The notes below the pieces were generated by a model that had not been told where the DNA came from, did not search any database, and worked only from the letters and a program-made list of their open reading frames with translations. From NCBI GenBank assembly GCA_003194525.1, contig NBIV01000099.1, forward strand, positions 216,973-280,972: 64,000 bases of DNA, read 5' to 3'. Numbering within the stretch: position 1 is the stretch's first letter; each line of letters starts with the position of its first letter. This document shows positions 34,411 to 44,958 of the stretch, in pieces. Origin of the DNA: Gracilariopsis chorda. Taxonomy: Eukaryota; Rhodophyta; Florideophyceae; Gracilariales; Gracilariaceae. The position numbers and the translations under genes are program-made.

Positions 34411-34724
34411 GATGTAGCTAGTTTTTATTGGATATGAACAAACTAGTTGCAGAATAGCGTCTATATTCAAAGATAGATATTCTACTCCAAATAGGAAAAT
34501 TTATAAAAGACTTCATGCTTTGAACGAAGCAAGACGCTTGGAACCAAGTTACAACTTCAGTCCAGTGACTGTGTCTCTTTGAAGGCGTGCATTAAGCTCA
34601 GTCAAGAATACCCAGCTCCATTCCGTCCAACTTCAGAGGCTGACTGTAGTTCCTATAAAATCATAAGACGTTACCAAACCTCAGTACCAATACCATATGA
34701 TTCGGTACATTTATAGCTTCATGC
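34411..34724 (+). repeat. Right LTR of the ancient gypsy element
   Basis: Counterpart of 21683-21999 (AAGACTTCATGCTTTGAACG against AAGACGCTTTGCTTCGAACG). Directly upstream at 34348 is the segment that recurs at 12199. Confidence 0.65.
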
Positions 34725-34915
34725 ATGCTTCAAATATGCTCTTCCTTGTTCTACCTGGTGACTTCTTGCGTTGTCCTCGTCCTATGCCATTAAACCAAAG
34801 CTTTTGCGCATGACATAAATCTTGCAGCCAATTTCGTGGTTTTTGTTTTAAAAGTAAGACCAGTTGTAAGTTCAAGAGTAATCGTTGCCGGTAAAATAAT
34901 TAATTAAAACAAGAA
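34725..34915. other. Spacer before the first Helitron
   Basis: AT-rich, without a coding frame. It ends in AATTAATTAAAACAAGAAGA next to the Helitron hairpin tail, which may be the Helitron insertion site region. Confidence 0.35.
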
Positions 34916-34920
34916 GAAGC

Positions 34921-34953
34921 GGCCTTCGGCCACGGGCGGCGCTGCGCGCCGCG
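34921..34953 (-). repeat. 3' hairpin of Helitron 1
   Basis: On the + strand: GGCC-TTC-GGCC followed by GGCGGCGCTGCGCGCCGC. Two adjacent stems, at the 3' end of the leftward element. Confidence 0.7.
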
Positions 34954-35031
34954 GTGCAGGAGTGAAAAACAGCGGTGAGAAGAAAGTGTTTTAATTCAAT
35001 GAATGAAGATCGCAAGAAATATGATTACGGT

Positions 35032-38000
35032 TGTGAAGGGATGGAGACCTGAATTACTTCAGGCAGCACTGGGTCGGCGTTGGGCACAGTCATGGGATGC
35101 ATTGTGTGCGCATACGCTGATATGAGCTGCACGTCATGCAGGAGCAGCACATGTTCGTTCCTTCGAACGCGCGACAATGCAACATCCAACTGACCGGCGC
35201 AGCAGAAGTTGGATCACACATCCACAACCAAGCCATCCAAGTTCTTTACCTGTCCTTTTTGAACGGTAGCTGCAAACACGAGACGGATGGGGAACTGCCT
35301 TCGAATCATGCGAATGTCTGCAAAAGAATACTCGGAGTCGATACGATGCAGGAGCTGTGGTTCCAGAACCTGTCCTTTTTCTTCGAATGGAGCCAAATGC
35401 ATCGTAAACTGATCGAAACGTATGACTACGAACAGCTTTCTGTTGACCACTGCGGGTTGCAGCACGTCCCGAATGACCATAACTGGCACACCGATCTTCG
35501 AGTCCAACTTATGAGGCGGTACTCTAGTAGGCGCATACTGGTATACCAACTCGGGGACGATAGTACTGGCGATGTCAGACTTTCGGTTCTGTCAATGATC
35601 AGGTTGCACGGTTCTCGCTGACAGAAGAGTGAAGCGCTCATCAGGAAAGAGATCTAGTGCTGCCGCATTATGTTCGTCAACCAACTGGTTTGTGGACGCA
35701 ATGAGCATTTTGCTGCGATCCACATCCTCCTTGCGTTGTAGTCAGCCACGTCCACAAGAATTGGTAGGCGGCTTGCATGTCACGGGTAGATCTGAGTGGT
35801 AGTGGAGCATTGTTGGATATTGTGTTGCGTGCATTGGAACGTAACAGCGACGCAAATGCCGGGTCATGGGCTTGGTGTACTTGTTCGGTGAGATACAGCA
35901 CTTGAACCGAGCACAATGTCGACAGATCACTCTTCCACGCCAATTCGTTGAAAATTTTTGTGTACACTCGTCTCACATTTCCACTCGGCTCGACCTCCAT
36001 GTACACCTGCGACACCACTGGAAGCAGCTGGGAGCAGTCGCCGGATAGAACGATGGTCAAGCCCCCAAATGAAGGGCGGTTTTCCCTTCCACTGCAGCGA
36101 AGATCTTTGACCAACGCATCCATGAGTTCGTAGAGCTTTCGTGAGAGCATGGGAGCGTTATCCAAGATGAGCGGTTGTATTTCGCGTATCAGTTCCGCCT
36201 GTTGAGATCGGGGACCGTACTTTGACAAAGTAGCTGTAGTGCTTCCTGTACTGTCCTTGTCAGCAACACCCAGTCCGAGCAAGCTACGTAACGTGCGGCC
36301 GCCCTCATACAACGATGCTGCAATTGTTGTAGCAGTCATTTCGGCGAGCATTCCTTCCAATTCAGCATTATCACGAAGGAGGTTGAGAACGTATGTCTTT
36401 CCAGTTCCTGTGGATCCTTGCACAAAGAACACGTTTCTAGGGGTGGTTGTTCGCTCCTGCAGCGCCTGCCGTTGTTGCAATGCGGCAATGACAGTGTCAA
36501 TGATTTTTCTTTGGCAAGGTTTTAAGGTGGCGTACCTTGACTGCAAAGTTGACGAATTTCGCACCACTCGCGCGTCTCGAGTTGTTGTAGCTTGATTCGC
36601 CTCAGTCAATGCTGTATGATTCTACTGAGGTGTTGGTAGAAAAAGCTCTGATCTCGAAGCAGTCGTCCTCCGTTCTGGTCTGAGATGTCCACCACAAGTT
36701 GATACATTTCTCGCTTCTGTTGCTGCTCATCTCCTGTAAATATGTCACTACATAGCGCCTCCCAGTTTTCTACGGCTATTCTTTCTGGGTGTGCGCCTTG
36801 TCGGTAAAGTATGAACACCACATGTCATAGCTCGAAGAGCGTCCTGTAGATCTGCGCTGCTTCTTGAAATGAAATAACAAACTCGGATCCGTCCGCGAGC
36901 AGTTCGCATACAATCAAAGTTTCAAGATACATTCCATACTGCTGTCCGTTCAAAGTCCTTGCGTCTTGATAAGAGCTCAAGCCGTGATTCATGAGCACCA
37001 AACGCAGAGCAAAGAGCTCAATGTCGGACGTTGAAACACCTTTGATCCTTGCGACGCACTGCTCGTCTTCCGTGCGCTGTACCACGTACATGGGCAGATC
37101 GCAGTGGTGTGTAGGCCTCTGAGTGCTGTGTCCGTCGTATTGGTCAGGCACGCGGGCTGGAAGCGTGCGATACAATCGAACTTTTTCAAAGTACGAAAAG
37201 TAGTCGAGTTTGGCATATGCTTCGGGCCTTGCAAAGTATCTCTCCAACATAGAGGATGGCGATCCAGAATGCATTTGATTTGGACCTCTGAGCAGAACCG
37301 CTCGCTCTCTTTCCAGGTGAGTGGCCAGTGGCACTACTTGTGTTACGATATGAACATGTCGAAACTCGAAAATTCTCCAAGCTGCATTGACGGCGCCCAC
37401 CACACGCGCTGGCATGTGTGCAAGAATGTCGTTCTGCGCCTGCGGCTCTTGTTGCTGCTCGTCGTTTTGTGTGTCGGTCTCATTAGCACCACTCACATTG
37501 AGCACCAATTCCTGAGCTTTGGGCTGCTTAAACGCGCACGTCATTAGATATGCCACTGCCCCCCCTCCTTGCGTGCGCCCTAGGTTGATATGAGAGCGGT
37601 ACGTCTTGGTCAGAGTTGGGTTGTACGGCAAAATCTTGAGGCCATGTTACCTTCGTGTATGGTAGACCACGCGATTTGTGCCTTCTTAAATGTACGTTTC
37701 CGGCACAATCATGTTGCGGTCGTATCCAAACGTGCACTGCCCAGCGCAATTCCCGTAATATGGGGGGTGGTGGTACCAGTGCATGGAACAAATGAAGCCA
37801 CGCAACGTGTCGTCTTCACGTGGAAGGGAAGTTTCTGGGGAAGGGGATCGTCGATCACATCAAAGTCTTCAATCATGCATCGTTGGAGCCACACGAGCAT
37901 GTGGGGATGAGGCACATTGCGCTCTTGAAACTCGAGCATTGATGCAAGCCCCAATCACTTCATTCCAAACAAGTGCTCCAAATTTTTCTCCAAGTCCTTT

Positions 38001-38640
38001 GTAAAGTCTTTTGCGTACTTGTTGTACACCCTTGCAATCAGATCCGGTCGGTCAAACGGTCGAGGGTGCTCACTCTGTGCCGTAAATGCGCCATGATTCG
38101 TGGTTTCCATCCCAAGGCGCTGAATGTCCTCCCTCCAGATGATCATGGTGATAGTAATGAAAAGAGAAGACGGATCTCTCTGCACCAATATCACCTATAC
38201 ATCAATGCACTTGTTCTCCCAGTACGCTGCTGAGTTGAACGAGTCATTGGGCAGAAATATGCGTCCCATGTGCGAACTGTGATGGTGACACATGAGCTTT
38301 TTTCTGTTGTGCTTGCTAGATCTCTTGCTCTTGTACAATACGTGCCTGTTGTTCTCTCTCCAGGAAACGTAGTTGCATGTCTTCAGTGTTTGTATGGGTG
38401 CCAAGCACCCACATTTCCATCAACGGTCCACTGTTCAGAAGGATATTTTCTGAGTACAGTCGTCTCTTCGCGTTCTCAGCCCAGGTGAGGTTTTGGAGCT
38501 TCCGCTCGTTGACGCTGGGATCTGAGCTTTGCTGTGTACAGTGCCTTGTATCCAGACACATGCCGATGTTAAACGTTTCGTGCTAATCTCCTTACGGGTA
38601 GAGCAGAAGGAAATTGCCTTTCTCAGCAATTTTGGATGGT
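35032..38640 (-). pseudogene. Helitron Rep-helicase protein, copy 1
   Basis: Rolling-circle Rep plus PIF1-family helicase, read across frames. Order: KLQNLTWAENAKRRLYSENI (38500); MGRIFLPNDSFNSAAYWENK (38240); the Helitron_like_N/Rep core SLFITITMIIWREDIQRLG and RPDLIARVYNKYAKDF (38180-38000); the HUH box EFQERNVPHPHMLVWL (37930-37890). The Tyr box is VAYLMTCAFKQ, where the second Tyr of YxxKYxxK is Cys. The pre-helicase region MYVVQRTEDEQCVARIKG follows, then helicase 36609-35677 with Walker A QGSTGTGKTYVL and Walker B LILDNAPML (Glu replaced by Asn). The late helicase motifs IRLVFAATVQKGQ and GQLDVALSRVRRNEHVLLLH end near 35032. Several stops and frameshifts; inactive. Confidence 0.85.
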
Positions 38641-38774
38641 GGTTTTAGATACGGCGAGCACGCACACACGCTTTCCTCCTGCCCGTACCCAGACTAAACA
38701 TTGAGAATTCATAGCTGCTAGTACTGCGGATGCGTTTTGCTTGGCAAAGAGAGACCAATGGAGTGCGCTATTGA

Positions 38775-41700
38775 ATGAAAAGAATGTCAGGGTGGGGCGT
38801 AACGTTACACAGAAGGCATAGCAGCGAGTTGGTTCGCAGTCTTTATAGCCTGAGAGCCTTTCACAGCCATTTCCTAAACTTAAAAACGCTCTTCGCGACG
38901 ACGCAAGCATTCATGGACATGTCGTATGTGATGGGAGGCGGTCCCTTCTTCCTCAGACATGAAGGCAACGCAGCTCTCGCTCTGCCCACGCAGAACCAGA
39001 ACAACAAGTGCTACAGATTTCTGTGGGGTACCAGTTCACCTTCCTTAGATCCATCTCACTATGTTCGTGCCAATATATGTGTGTTCATTCAGGACAGCAA
39101 CGTAAGAGACATCGTACCCAAGTTATATGATGTGATCCAGCCGAAGCTAGACTTGATGCGCGAACGTTACCGATCTTTGCTTGGCAGGCAAAAGCAACAA
39201 CAACAACAAAATGCGGAGACTGCCATAGATATCAGCATGCTAGCAGCAGAACAAGGAGTACTCGTACATGGATACGAAGGAACCCGAAGTGCTACAGTCA
39301 GTACTCCCAATGCAAGTGCTAGCCCTCTCCCTGAAGATGTTTCAGGTCGGAGGCCAACCATGATGAGAACGCTCGTGGTTGATCCGACTGCCCTATACCG
39401 AGTAGAGTGTCAGGTACCGCGCTTGTTAGAAAGAACCGTAACCGAAGAGCACACTGCATTTACGAGTGCTGCTGCTGCTGGATCAAGGGCGGCTATGAAT
39501 GCCCCACACAATGCGCAAGTGCGGCACCGACTTCTAAAACCGGCATCCAAGCTTGCAGAAAAGGGCATTTTCCCTCTACTCTACCCATACGGAGATCAGC
39601 ACGAACCGTTTGACATCGCCCTTTTTCTGGATGCACAGAAACTCACACAGCAAAGCTGAGGTCTCAGCGTCAACGAGTGGAAGCTCCAAAAGCTTCCCTG
39701 GGCTCAGAACGCGAAGCGACATCTGTACTCAGACAAAATCCTCCTCAACAGTGGACCGTTGATGCAGATGTGAGTGCTCCGCACTCACAAAAACATTAAT
39801 GACATGCAACTACGTTTCCTGGAGAGAGAACAATAGAAAATTATTGTACAAAAGCAAGAGATCCAGCCAGCATAACAGCAAACAGCTCATGTGTCACCAT
39901 CACAGTTCGCACAAATGGGACGCATATTTCTGCACGATGACTCGGTAAACTCAGCAGCGTACTGAAAGAACAAGCGCATGGATGTACAGCGATTGTAGCG
40001 CGGAATGGACCTCCTTCTTTTTTCATTACAATCACCATGAACATCGGGAGGGAGGACATTCAGCGCCTTGGTATGGATACCAGCAATTGGAGCGCGTTTA
40101 AGACACACAGTAACCGCCCTCGACCATATGATTGACCTGGTCTGATTGCAAGGGTGTACAACCAGTACGAAAAGACTTCATGAAGGACTTGGAGAAGAAC
40201 TCGGAGCACATCTTTGGATTGAAGTGCCTGGGGCTTGCATCATTGCTCGAGTTTCAAGAGGGCAATGTGCCTCATCACCACATGCTGGTGTGGCTCGAAG
40301 GAAACGTGATTGAAGACTTTGATGTGGTCGACGAGCTCATTCGTGCAGAACGTTCTCTTTCCAGTGAAGACGACGCGCTGTATGCCCTCGCTACATGCAC
40401 AGGCACCGCCATTCTCCCTATTGCCGGATTCGCGCTGGGCGTTGAAAGTTTGGATACGAACGCAACATGATTGTGCCGGGGACATACATTGAAGAAGGTG
40501 CCAATCGAGTGGTATACCGCAGAAGAAGGCAACATAACCTCAAGATTGTGCCGTAAAACCCAACTCTGACCAAGAATTACCGCCCTCATATCAACGTGAA
40601 GCACACGCAAGGAAGGGGCGCAGTGGCTTATCTGATGAAGTACGCGTTTAAGCAGGCCAAAGCTCAGGAGGTGGTGCTCAATGTGAGTGGTGCTAATGAG
40701 ACAGGCACACTCAACGAGCAGCAACAAGAGCCAGAGGGGCAGAACTACATTGGTGCACACATGCGAACGAGTGTGGTCGGCGCCATCAGCGCAGCTTGGA
40801 AAATTTTCGAGTTTCGACATACTCACATCGTACCACAAGTAGGGCGACTGGCCATTCACCTGGAAGGAGAGCGAAAGTTTCTGCTCAGAGGTCCAAATCA
40901 AATGCATTCTGCATCGCTTCCATCTATGTAGGAGAGATACTTTGCAAGGCCTGAAGCATACGCGAACCTCGACGAACTTTCATACTTTGAAAAAGTTCGA
41001 TTTAATCGCACACTTTCAGCCGGCGTGCTTAACCAAAACGACGGAGACAGCACTCTGGTGCCTACAGACGACTGCGATCCCTCCATATACGTGGTACAGC
41101 GCACGGGAGACGAGCTGTGGGTCGCAAGGACCAGAGGTGTTTCACCATCCAACGTTGAGCTCTTTGCTCTGCCGTTGCTGCTTATGAACCATGGCTCGAA
41201 CTCTTATGAAGACGCAAGGACTTTCAACGCACAGCAGTATGGAACGTATCGTGGAATTGCGATTGTAAGCGGACTGCTTGCGGACAGATTTTAGTTTGAT
41301 GTTGCATTCCAAGAAGCAGTGCAGATTTACAGCACGCCCTCCGAGCTACGACGTCTGGTTGTCATACTTTACCAACAAGGCACAGACCCAGAAAAAATGG
41401 CCATCCAAAACTGGGAGGCGCTATGTAGCGACATACATACAGGAAATGAGCAGCAACGAAAGCAAGAAATGTATCGAGGTGTGGTGGGGGTCTCAGACCA
41501 GCACCGAGGCCGACTGCTTCGCGATCACAGCTTCTTCTTCCAACACCTACAGCAGGATTACACAGCATTGACTTAGGCGAGTTGAGCTACAACAACCCAA
41601 AACGCGCGAGTGCGGCGAAATTCGTCAACTTTGCAGTCATGGTACGCGACCTTAAAGCATAGCCAAAGACAAGTCATTGAAACCATCATTGCCGCATTGC

Positions 41701-43157
41701 AACAACGGCAGGCGCTGCAGGAGCGAACAAGCGCTCCTAGAAACGTGTTCTTTGTGCAAGGATCCGCAGGAACTCGAAAGAAATACGTGGTCAACCTCCT
41801 TAGTGATATCGCTCAGTCGGAAGGAATCCTCGTCGAAATGACTGCTACAACAGGCATTGCAGCTTCGTTTTACGAAAATGGCCGCACTTTACATAGCCTG
41901 CTCGGACTAGTTGTAGCTGATAGGGACAGCACAAGCAGAACTACAGCCACTTTGTCAAAGTAAGGTCGCCGATCTCACCGTTCAGAACTGCTACATGAAG
42001 TACAGCTGCTCGCCTTGGATGAGGCTTCCATGCTCTCACGAAAGCTCTTCGAACTCAATGATGCGTTGTTCAAAGATCTTTGCTGCAGTTTAATGGAAAC
42101 CTCGCCTCCGTTTGGGGGCTTCACCATCTTTCTGTCCGGCGACTACCTCCAGCCGCTTCCAGTGGTACTGCAGGTGTACATGGAGGCCGAGCCAAGTGGA
42201 AATGTGAGAGGAGTTTACACAAACATTCTCAACGAGTTGCCGTGGAAGAGTGATCTGTGGACATTGTGCTCGGTTCAAGTGCTGTACCTCACCGAACAAG
42301 TACGCCAAGCCGATGATTCGGCATTTGCGTCACTGTTACGTTCTATTGCATGCAACAAGATATCCAAACAACGCTCCACTACCACTCAGATCTCCCGGTG
42401 GCATGCAAACCGCCTACCAATTCTTGCGTAAGTTGCTCATAACACGATGCAAGGAGGATGTGGATCTCTGCAAAATGCTCATTGCGTCCACGAACCAGTT
42501 GGTCGACGAACATAATGTGGCAGCGCTAGATCTGTTTCCTGGTGAGCGCTTCACTCTTCTGTCAGCAACAACTGCGCAACCTGATCGTGGACAGAACCCA
42601 GAGTCTGACTTCGCCAGTAGTATCGTCCCGAGTTTGCATATCAGTATACGCCTCCTGGAGTACCGCCTCATATCTTGGACTTGAAGATCGGTGTGCCAGT
42701 TATGGTCATCCGGAACGTGCTGCATCCCGCTGTGTTCAACGAAAAGCTGTTCGTAGTCGTGCGTGTCGATCAATTTACGATGCAGGTGGCTCGATTCGAC
42801 GAAAACAGACAGGTTCTGGATCGGCAGCTCCTGCATCGTATCTACTTCTCGTTTTCTTCCGCAGATACTCGCATGGTTCGAAGGCAGTCCCCCATTCGTC
42901 TCGCGTTTGCAGATAACGTTCAAAAGGGACAGGGAAAGACCTTGGACGGTATGGTTGTGGATGTGCGATCCAACTTCTTCTGTGCTGGTCAGTTGTATGG
43001 GGCATTGTCTCGCGTTCGAAGGAATGACCATGTGCTGCTCGTGCATGACCCACAGCTTACATCCGCGAATGCGCACACAGTTCATCGCATGCCTGTGGCC
43101 ATCGCCAACCCAGTGCTGCCTGAAGCCATTCAGTTCTGCATCCCTCCACAACTTTAA
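38775..43157 (+). pseudogene. Helitron Rep-helicase protein, copy 2
   Basis: First frame 38775-39659: FMDMSYVMGGGPFFLRHEGN, IVPKLYDVIQPKLDLMRERY, and GIFPLLYPYGDQHEPFDIAL. After frame changes: ITITMNIGREDIQRLGMDT, EFQEGNVPHHHMLVWLEG (HUH box, His codons from 40273), then VAYLMKYAFKQ at 40629-40661, which keeps both Tyr of YxxKYxxK. Helicase: NVFFVQGSAGTRKKYVV (Walker A damaged; GTGKT expected), ALDEASMLSRKLFEL (Walker B intact), FGGFTIFLSGDYLQPLPVV, and ends with FADNVQKGQGKTLDG and QLYGALSRVRRNDHVLLVHD at 43050. Stops near 39660, 39835, 40130 and 41290 show it is dead. Of the three copies its Rep tyrosines are the best preserved. Confidence 0.85.
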
Positions 43158-43261
43158 TCATATTTCTTACTTTCTCCATTCATTGAATTAAACAGCTTGC
43201 TTTTCTGCTTTTGCTTTCTCCATCCTTTTCCTTCACACCGCTCCTTATCACTCCTCCAATG

Positions 43262-43294
43262 CAGCGCGCAGCGCTGCCCGCGACCGAAAGCCGT
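43262..43294 (+). repeat. 3' hairpin of Helitron 2
   Basis: CAGCGC-GCA-GCGCTG followed by CCCGCGACCGAAAGCCG; the counterpart of the hairpins at 34921, 43713 and 49832. Confidence 0.65.
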
Positions 43295-43296
43295 TT

Positions 43297-43712
43297 TCTC
43301 TTTTCTCTCCACTATAAGTATTCATACGCATATGAGGGGGGTATTCTTGATTGAATGGAGGCAGTGCGCCAATAAACCGCCCTCTATGCCCCTCTACGCG
43401 CATGCAAGTCGCCCATTTGGGGCAAGCCACCCTATTCTTTAAACCCTTCAGCAGCAGCAGAGCTGTCTGCTTACTGGCTGGCACTCCCATAATGACTGCA
43501 GTGCTTCCCAGTTACAGAAAGCAAGTCTCGCACTTTCCCTCATTGGCTGGCACTGCAGTCAATTTGTGCTCCTACAAGCAAACCCCTACGGCTCCAGATA
43601 CTCAATGCACCGCGGCGCTCCGGGGTTCTAAGAGCGCTATTGCAGGCGCAAGCGTGCAAAGTGCTCGCAGAGCCTCCGAACGCTACAAAATCGACATTGC
43701 TACAAAAACAAC
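43297..43712. other. Spacer, possible non-autonomous Helitron body
   Basis: No coding frame of known type. Contains GGCTGGCACT...ATGACTGCAGTG (43477-43506) and TTGGCTGGCACTGCAGTCAA (43543-43562), close to a motif at 13269. It ends in the orphan hairpin at 43713, so it may be a short Helitron derivative. Confidence 0.4.
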
Positions 43713-43745
43713 GCGGGACGCAGCGCCGCCCACGGCCGAAGGCCG
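43713..43745 (+). repeat. Orphan Helitron-type 3' hairpin
   Basis: GGGACGCAGCGCCGCCCACGG leading into CGGCC-GAA-GGCCG (43733-43745), nearly the inverse of the Helitron 1 tail. No transposase lies directly upstream. Confidence 0.6.
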
Positions 43746-44958
43746 TTTCAAATTTTCTAACCTACCTAAGGATTGCTCTGACAACTAGCAAGTTGACCCT
43801 TTAGAATACATCAAGAAACGCACATTTATTTCCCTCCAAACCACTGGCCAATGGAAATCAAAGGATTTTCTGGCGCGAATCGGTCTAGCACGTGTATGAT
43901 TTGTCACTCTGGACAACCTCAGCTTCTATCAGCCCCGTTCAACCCGTCTCACAGATGGATATCTCTGACGGCCAGCGAACAGGCAAATCTTTGCTGCGTC
44001 CAATCACGCGGTAGTCTTCCAATTCCGTGTACAACCTGTCGATTCTGGGCCAATGGAGCACGAAATCTCTTCCAAAAAGAACCAATTGACATTGCCACGG
44101 TGCATATCTGTGTGCTTCAATGCTGCCTGTATGATGCACAGTTTTTCCAATAATGGGCCTAGGCGAGGTAGAACAGCATCCTTATGGTCGCGCAAACGGC
44201 ATAGTTGTAGGTAGCGATCTTCTGTTTAGGACATATCGGCCGTGGTGTTAGAAAATAGTTGAAAAGAAGAAGTAGAGTAAAATAGGTTGTAGGTGCCTGC
44301 TTGGAGAAACGTTTTCTGTGACTTTAGGGTACGCTCTAGCTTAAGTACACAATCGTCAGCACATTATACAATAGTTAAAATAGAAATGTATCAGATTCAA
44401 CTAACAAAATAAATAACGTACATTACAACCTACGAATACCGTTCTAACCAAAATAGTTATAGTTTACGTATTGCATACGTCGGCTGCACAGTACAGCAAA
44501 CTTATACCCTGCTAACAAAAACAGTTATAGTTTACGTATTGCATACGTAAGCTGCGCAGTACTGCAAACGTATACCCTTCTAAAAAAAATATTTTTAACC
44601 TATGTAGTGCATAAGTAGGCCATACAGTTCTAGAAAAGTAGAACGCTGTAACAAGGATAGGAACAAACTATACGTTGCATACGTAGGTAAATAGTACTCC
44701 ATTGACGTCTAAAACCAAGATCGAATAAGAATGTAATGCATATTTGTTTAGCAAAGTACTACGAACGTAAACTATCGAGGTACGTGTGGTGTTAGAAACA
44801 TCTTGATACAATGAAGACAATATATATATATACGTATATTTCAGGCGGGAAACTATTGTGCAACACCAGTTCTGTATCTAAGGGGCAGAGACGGTACATG
44901 TTCCATCGAAAGGTGACCACCAAATCACTCAATCTCTCTCCAGTTCTCGCAGTCCGAC
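43746..44958. other. Spacer upstream of Helitron 3
   Basis: AT-rich on the right half. Open frames at 43851-44153 (+) and 43939-44195 (-) overlap each other and match nothing known. Contains the 68-bp tandem repeat described separately; the right end should include the Helitron 3 5' terminus. Confidence 0.35.
44455..44640. repeat. 68-bp tandem repeat with ACGTAT/ATACGT palindrome
   Basis: Two clear units (44455-44522, 44523-44590) and a decayed third. Each starts AGTTATAGTTTACGTATTGC, holds ACGTAT-TGC-ATACGT, and continues GCTGC[AG]CAGTAC[AT]GCAAAC. Further isolated GCATACGTA boxes occur at 44670-44690. Position 300-500 bp before the Helitron 3 start codon fits a 5' regulatory or terminal region. 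Confidence 0.6.

Larger units (their letters stand above)
21683..34724 (+). mobile_element. Ancient Ty3/gypsy retrotransposon, interrupted by other elements
   Basis: An AT-rich relic in gag-PR-RT-RH-IN order on the + strand between two strongly diverged direct repeats (about 21683-21999 and 34411-34724), taken as LTRs. Every domain is full of stops and frameshifts, but signatures remain in order. The pol is split twice: by a foldback element near 24979-25228 and by a piggyBac unit at 25609-31823. Removing the latter joins the RT connection sequence to RNase H in frame. LTR boundaries are approximate. Confidence 0.85.
34918..38650 (-). mobile_element. Helitron relic 1 (leftward)
   Basis: Coding runs leftward from about 38640 to 35032, followed by a 3' tail with a GC hairpin at 34921-34953. 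The same tail (CATTCATTGAATTAAA, then the hairpin) occurs after Helitron 2. The 5' part is truncated or too diverged beyond about 38650, where similarity to Helitron 2 falls off. Terminal TC and CTRR bases could not be fixed. Confidence 0.75.
38775..43296 (+). mobile_element. Helitron relic 2 (rightward)
   Basis: Closely related to Helitron 1 but in the opposite orientation, starting within about 130 bp of its 5' end (head to head). Coding spans 38775-43157, followed by the tail CATTCATTGAATTAAA and the hairpin at 43262-43294. It extends further 5' than copy 1, although no zinc-finger domain like that of Helitron 3 is present. Confidence 0.75.
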
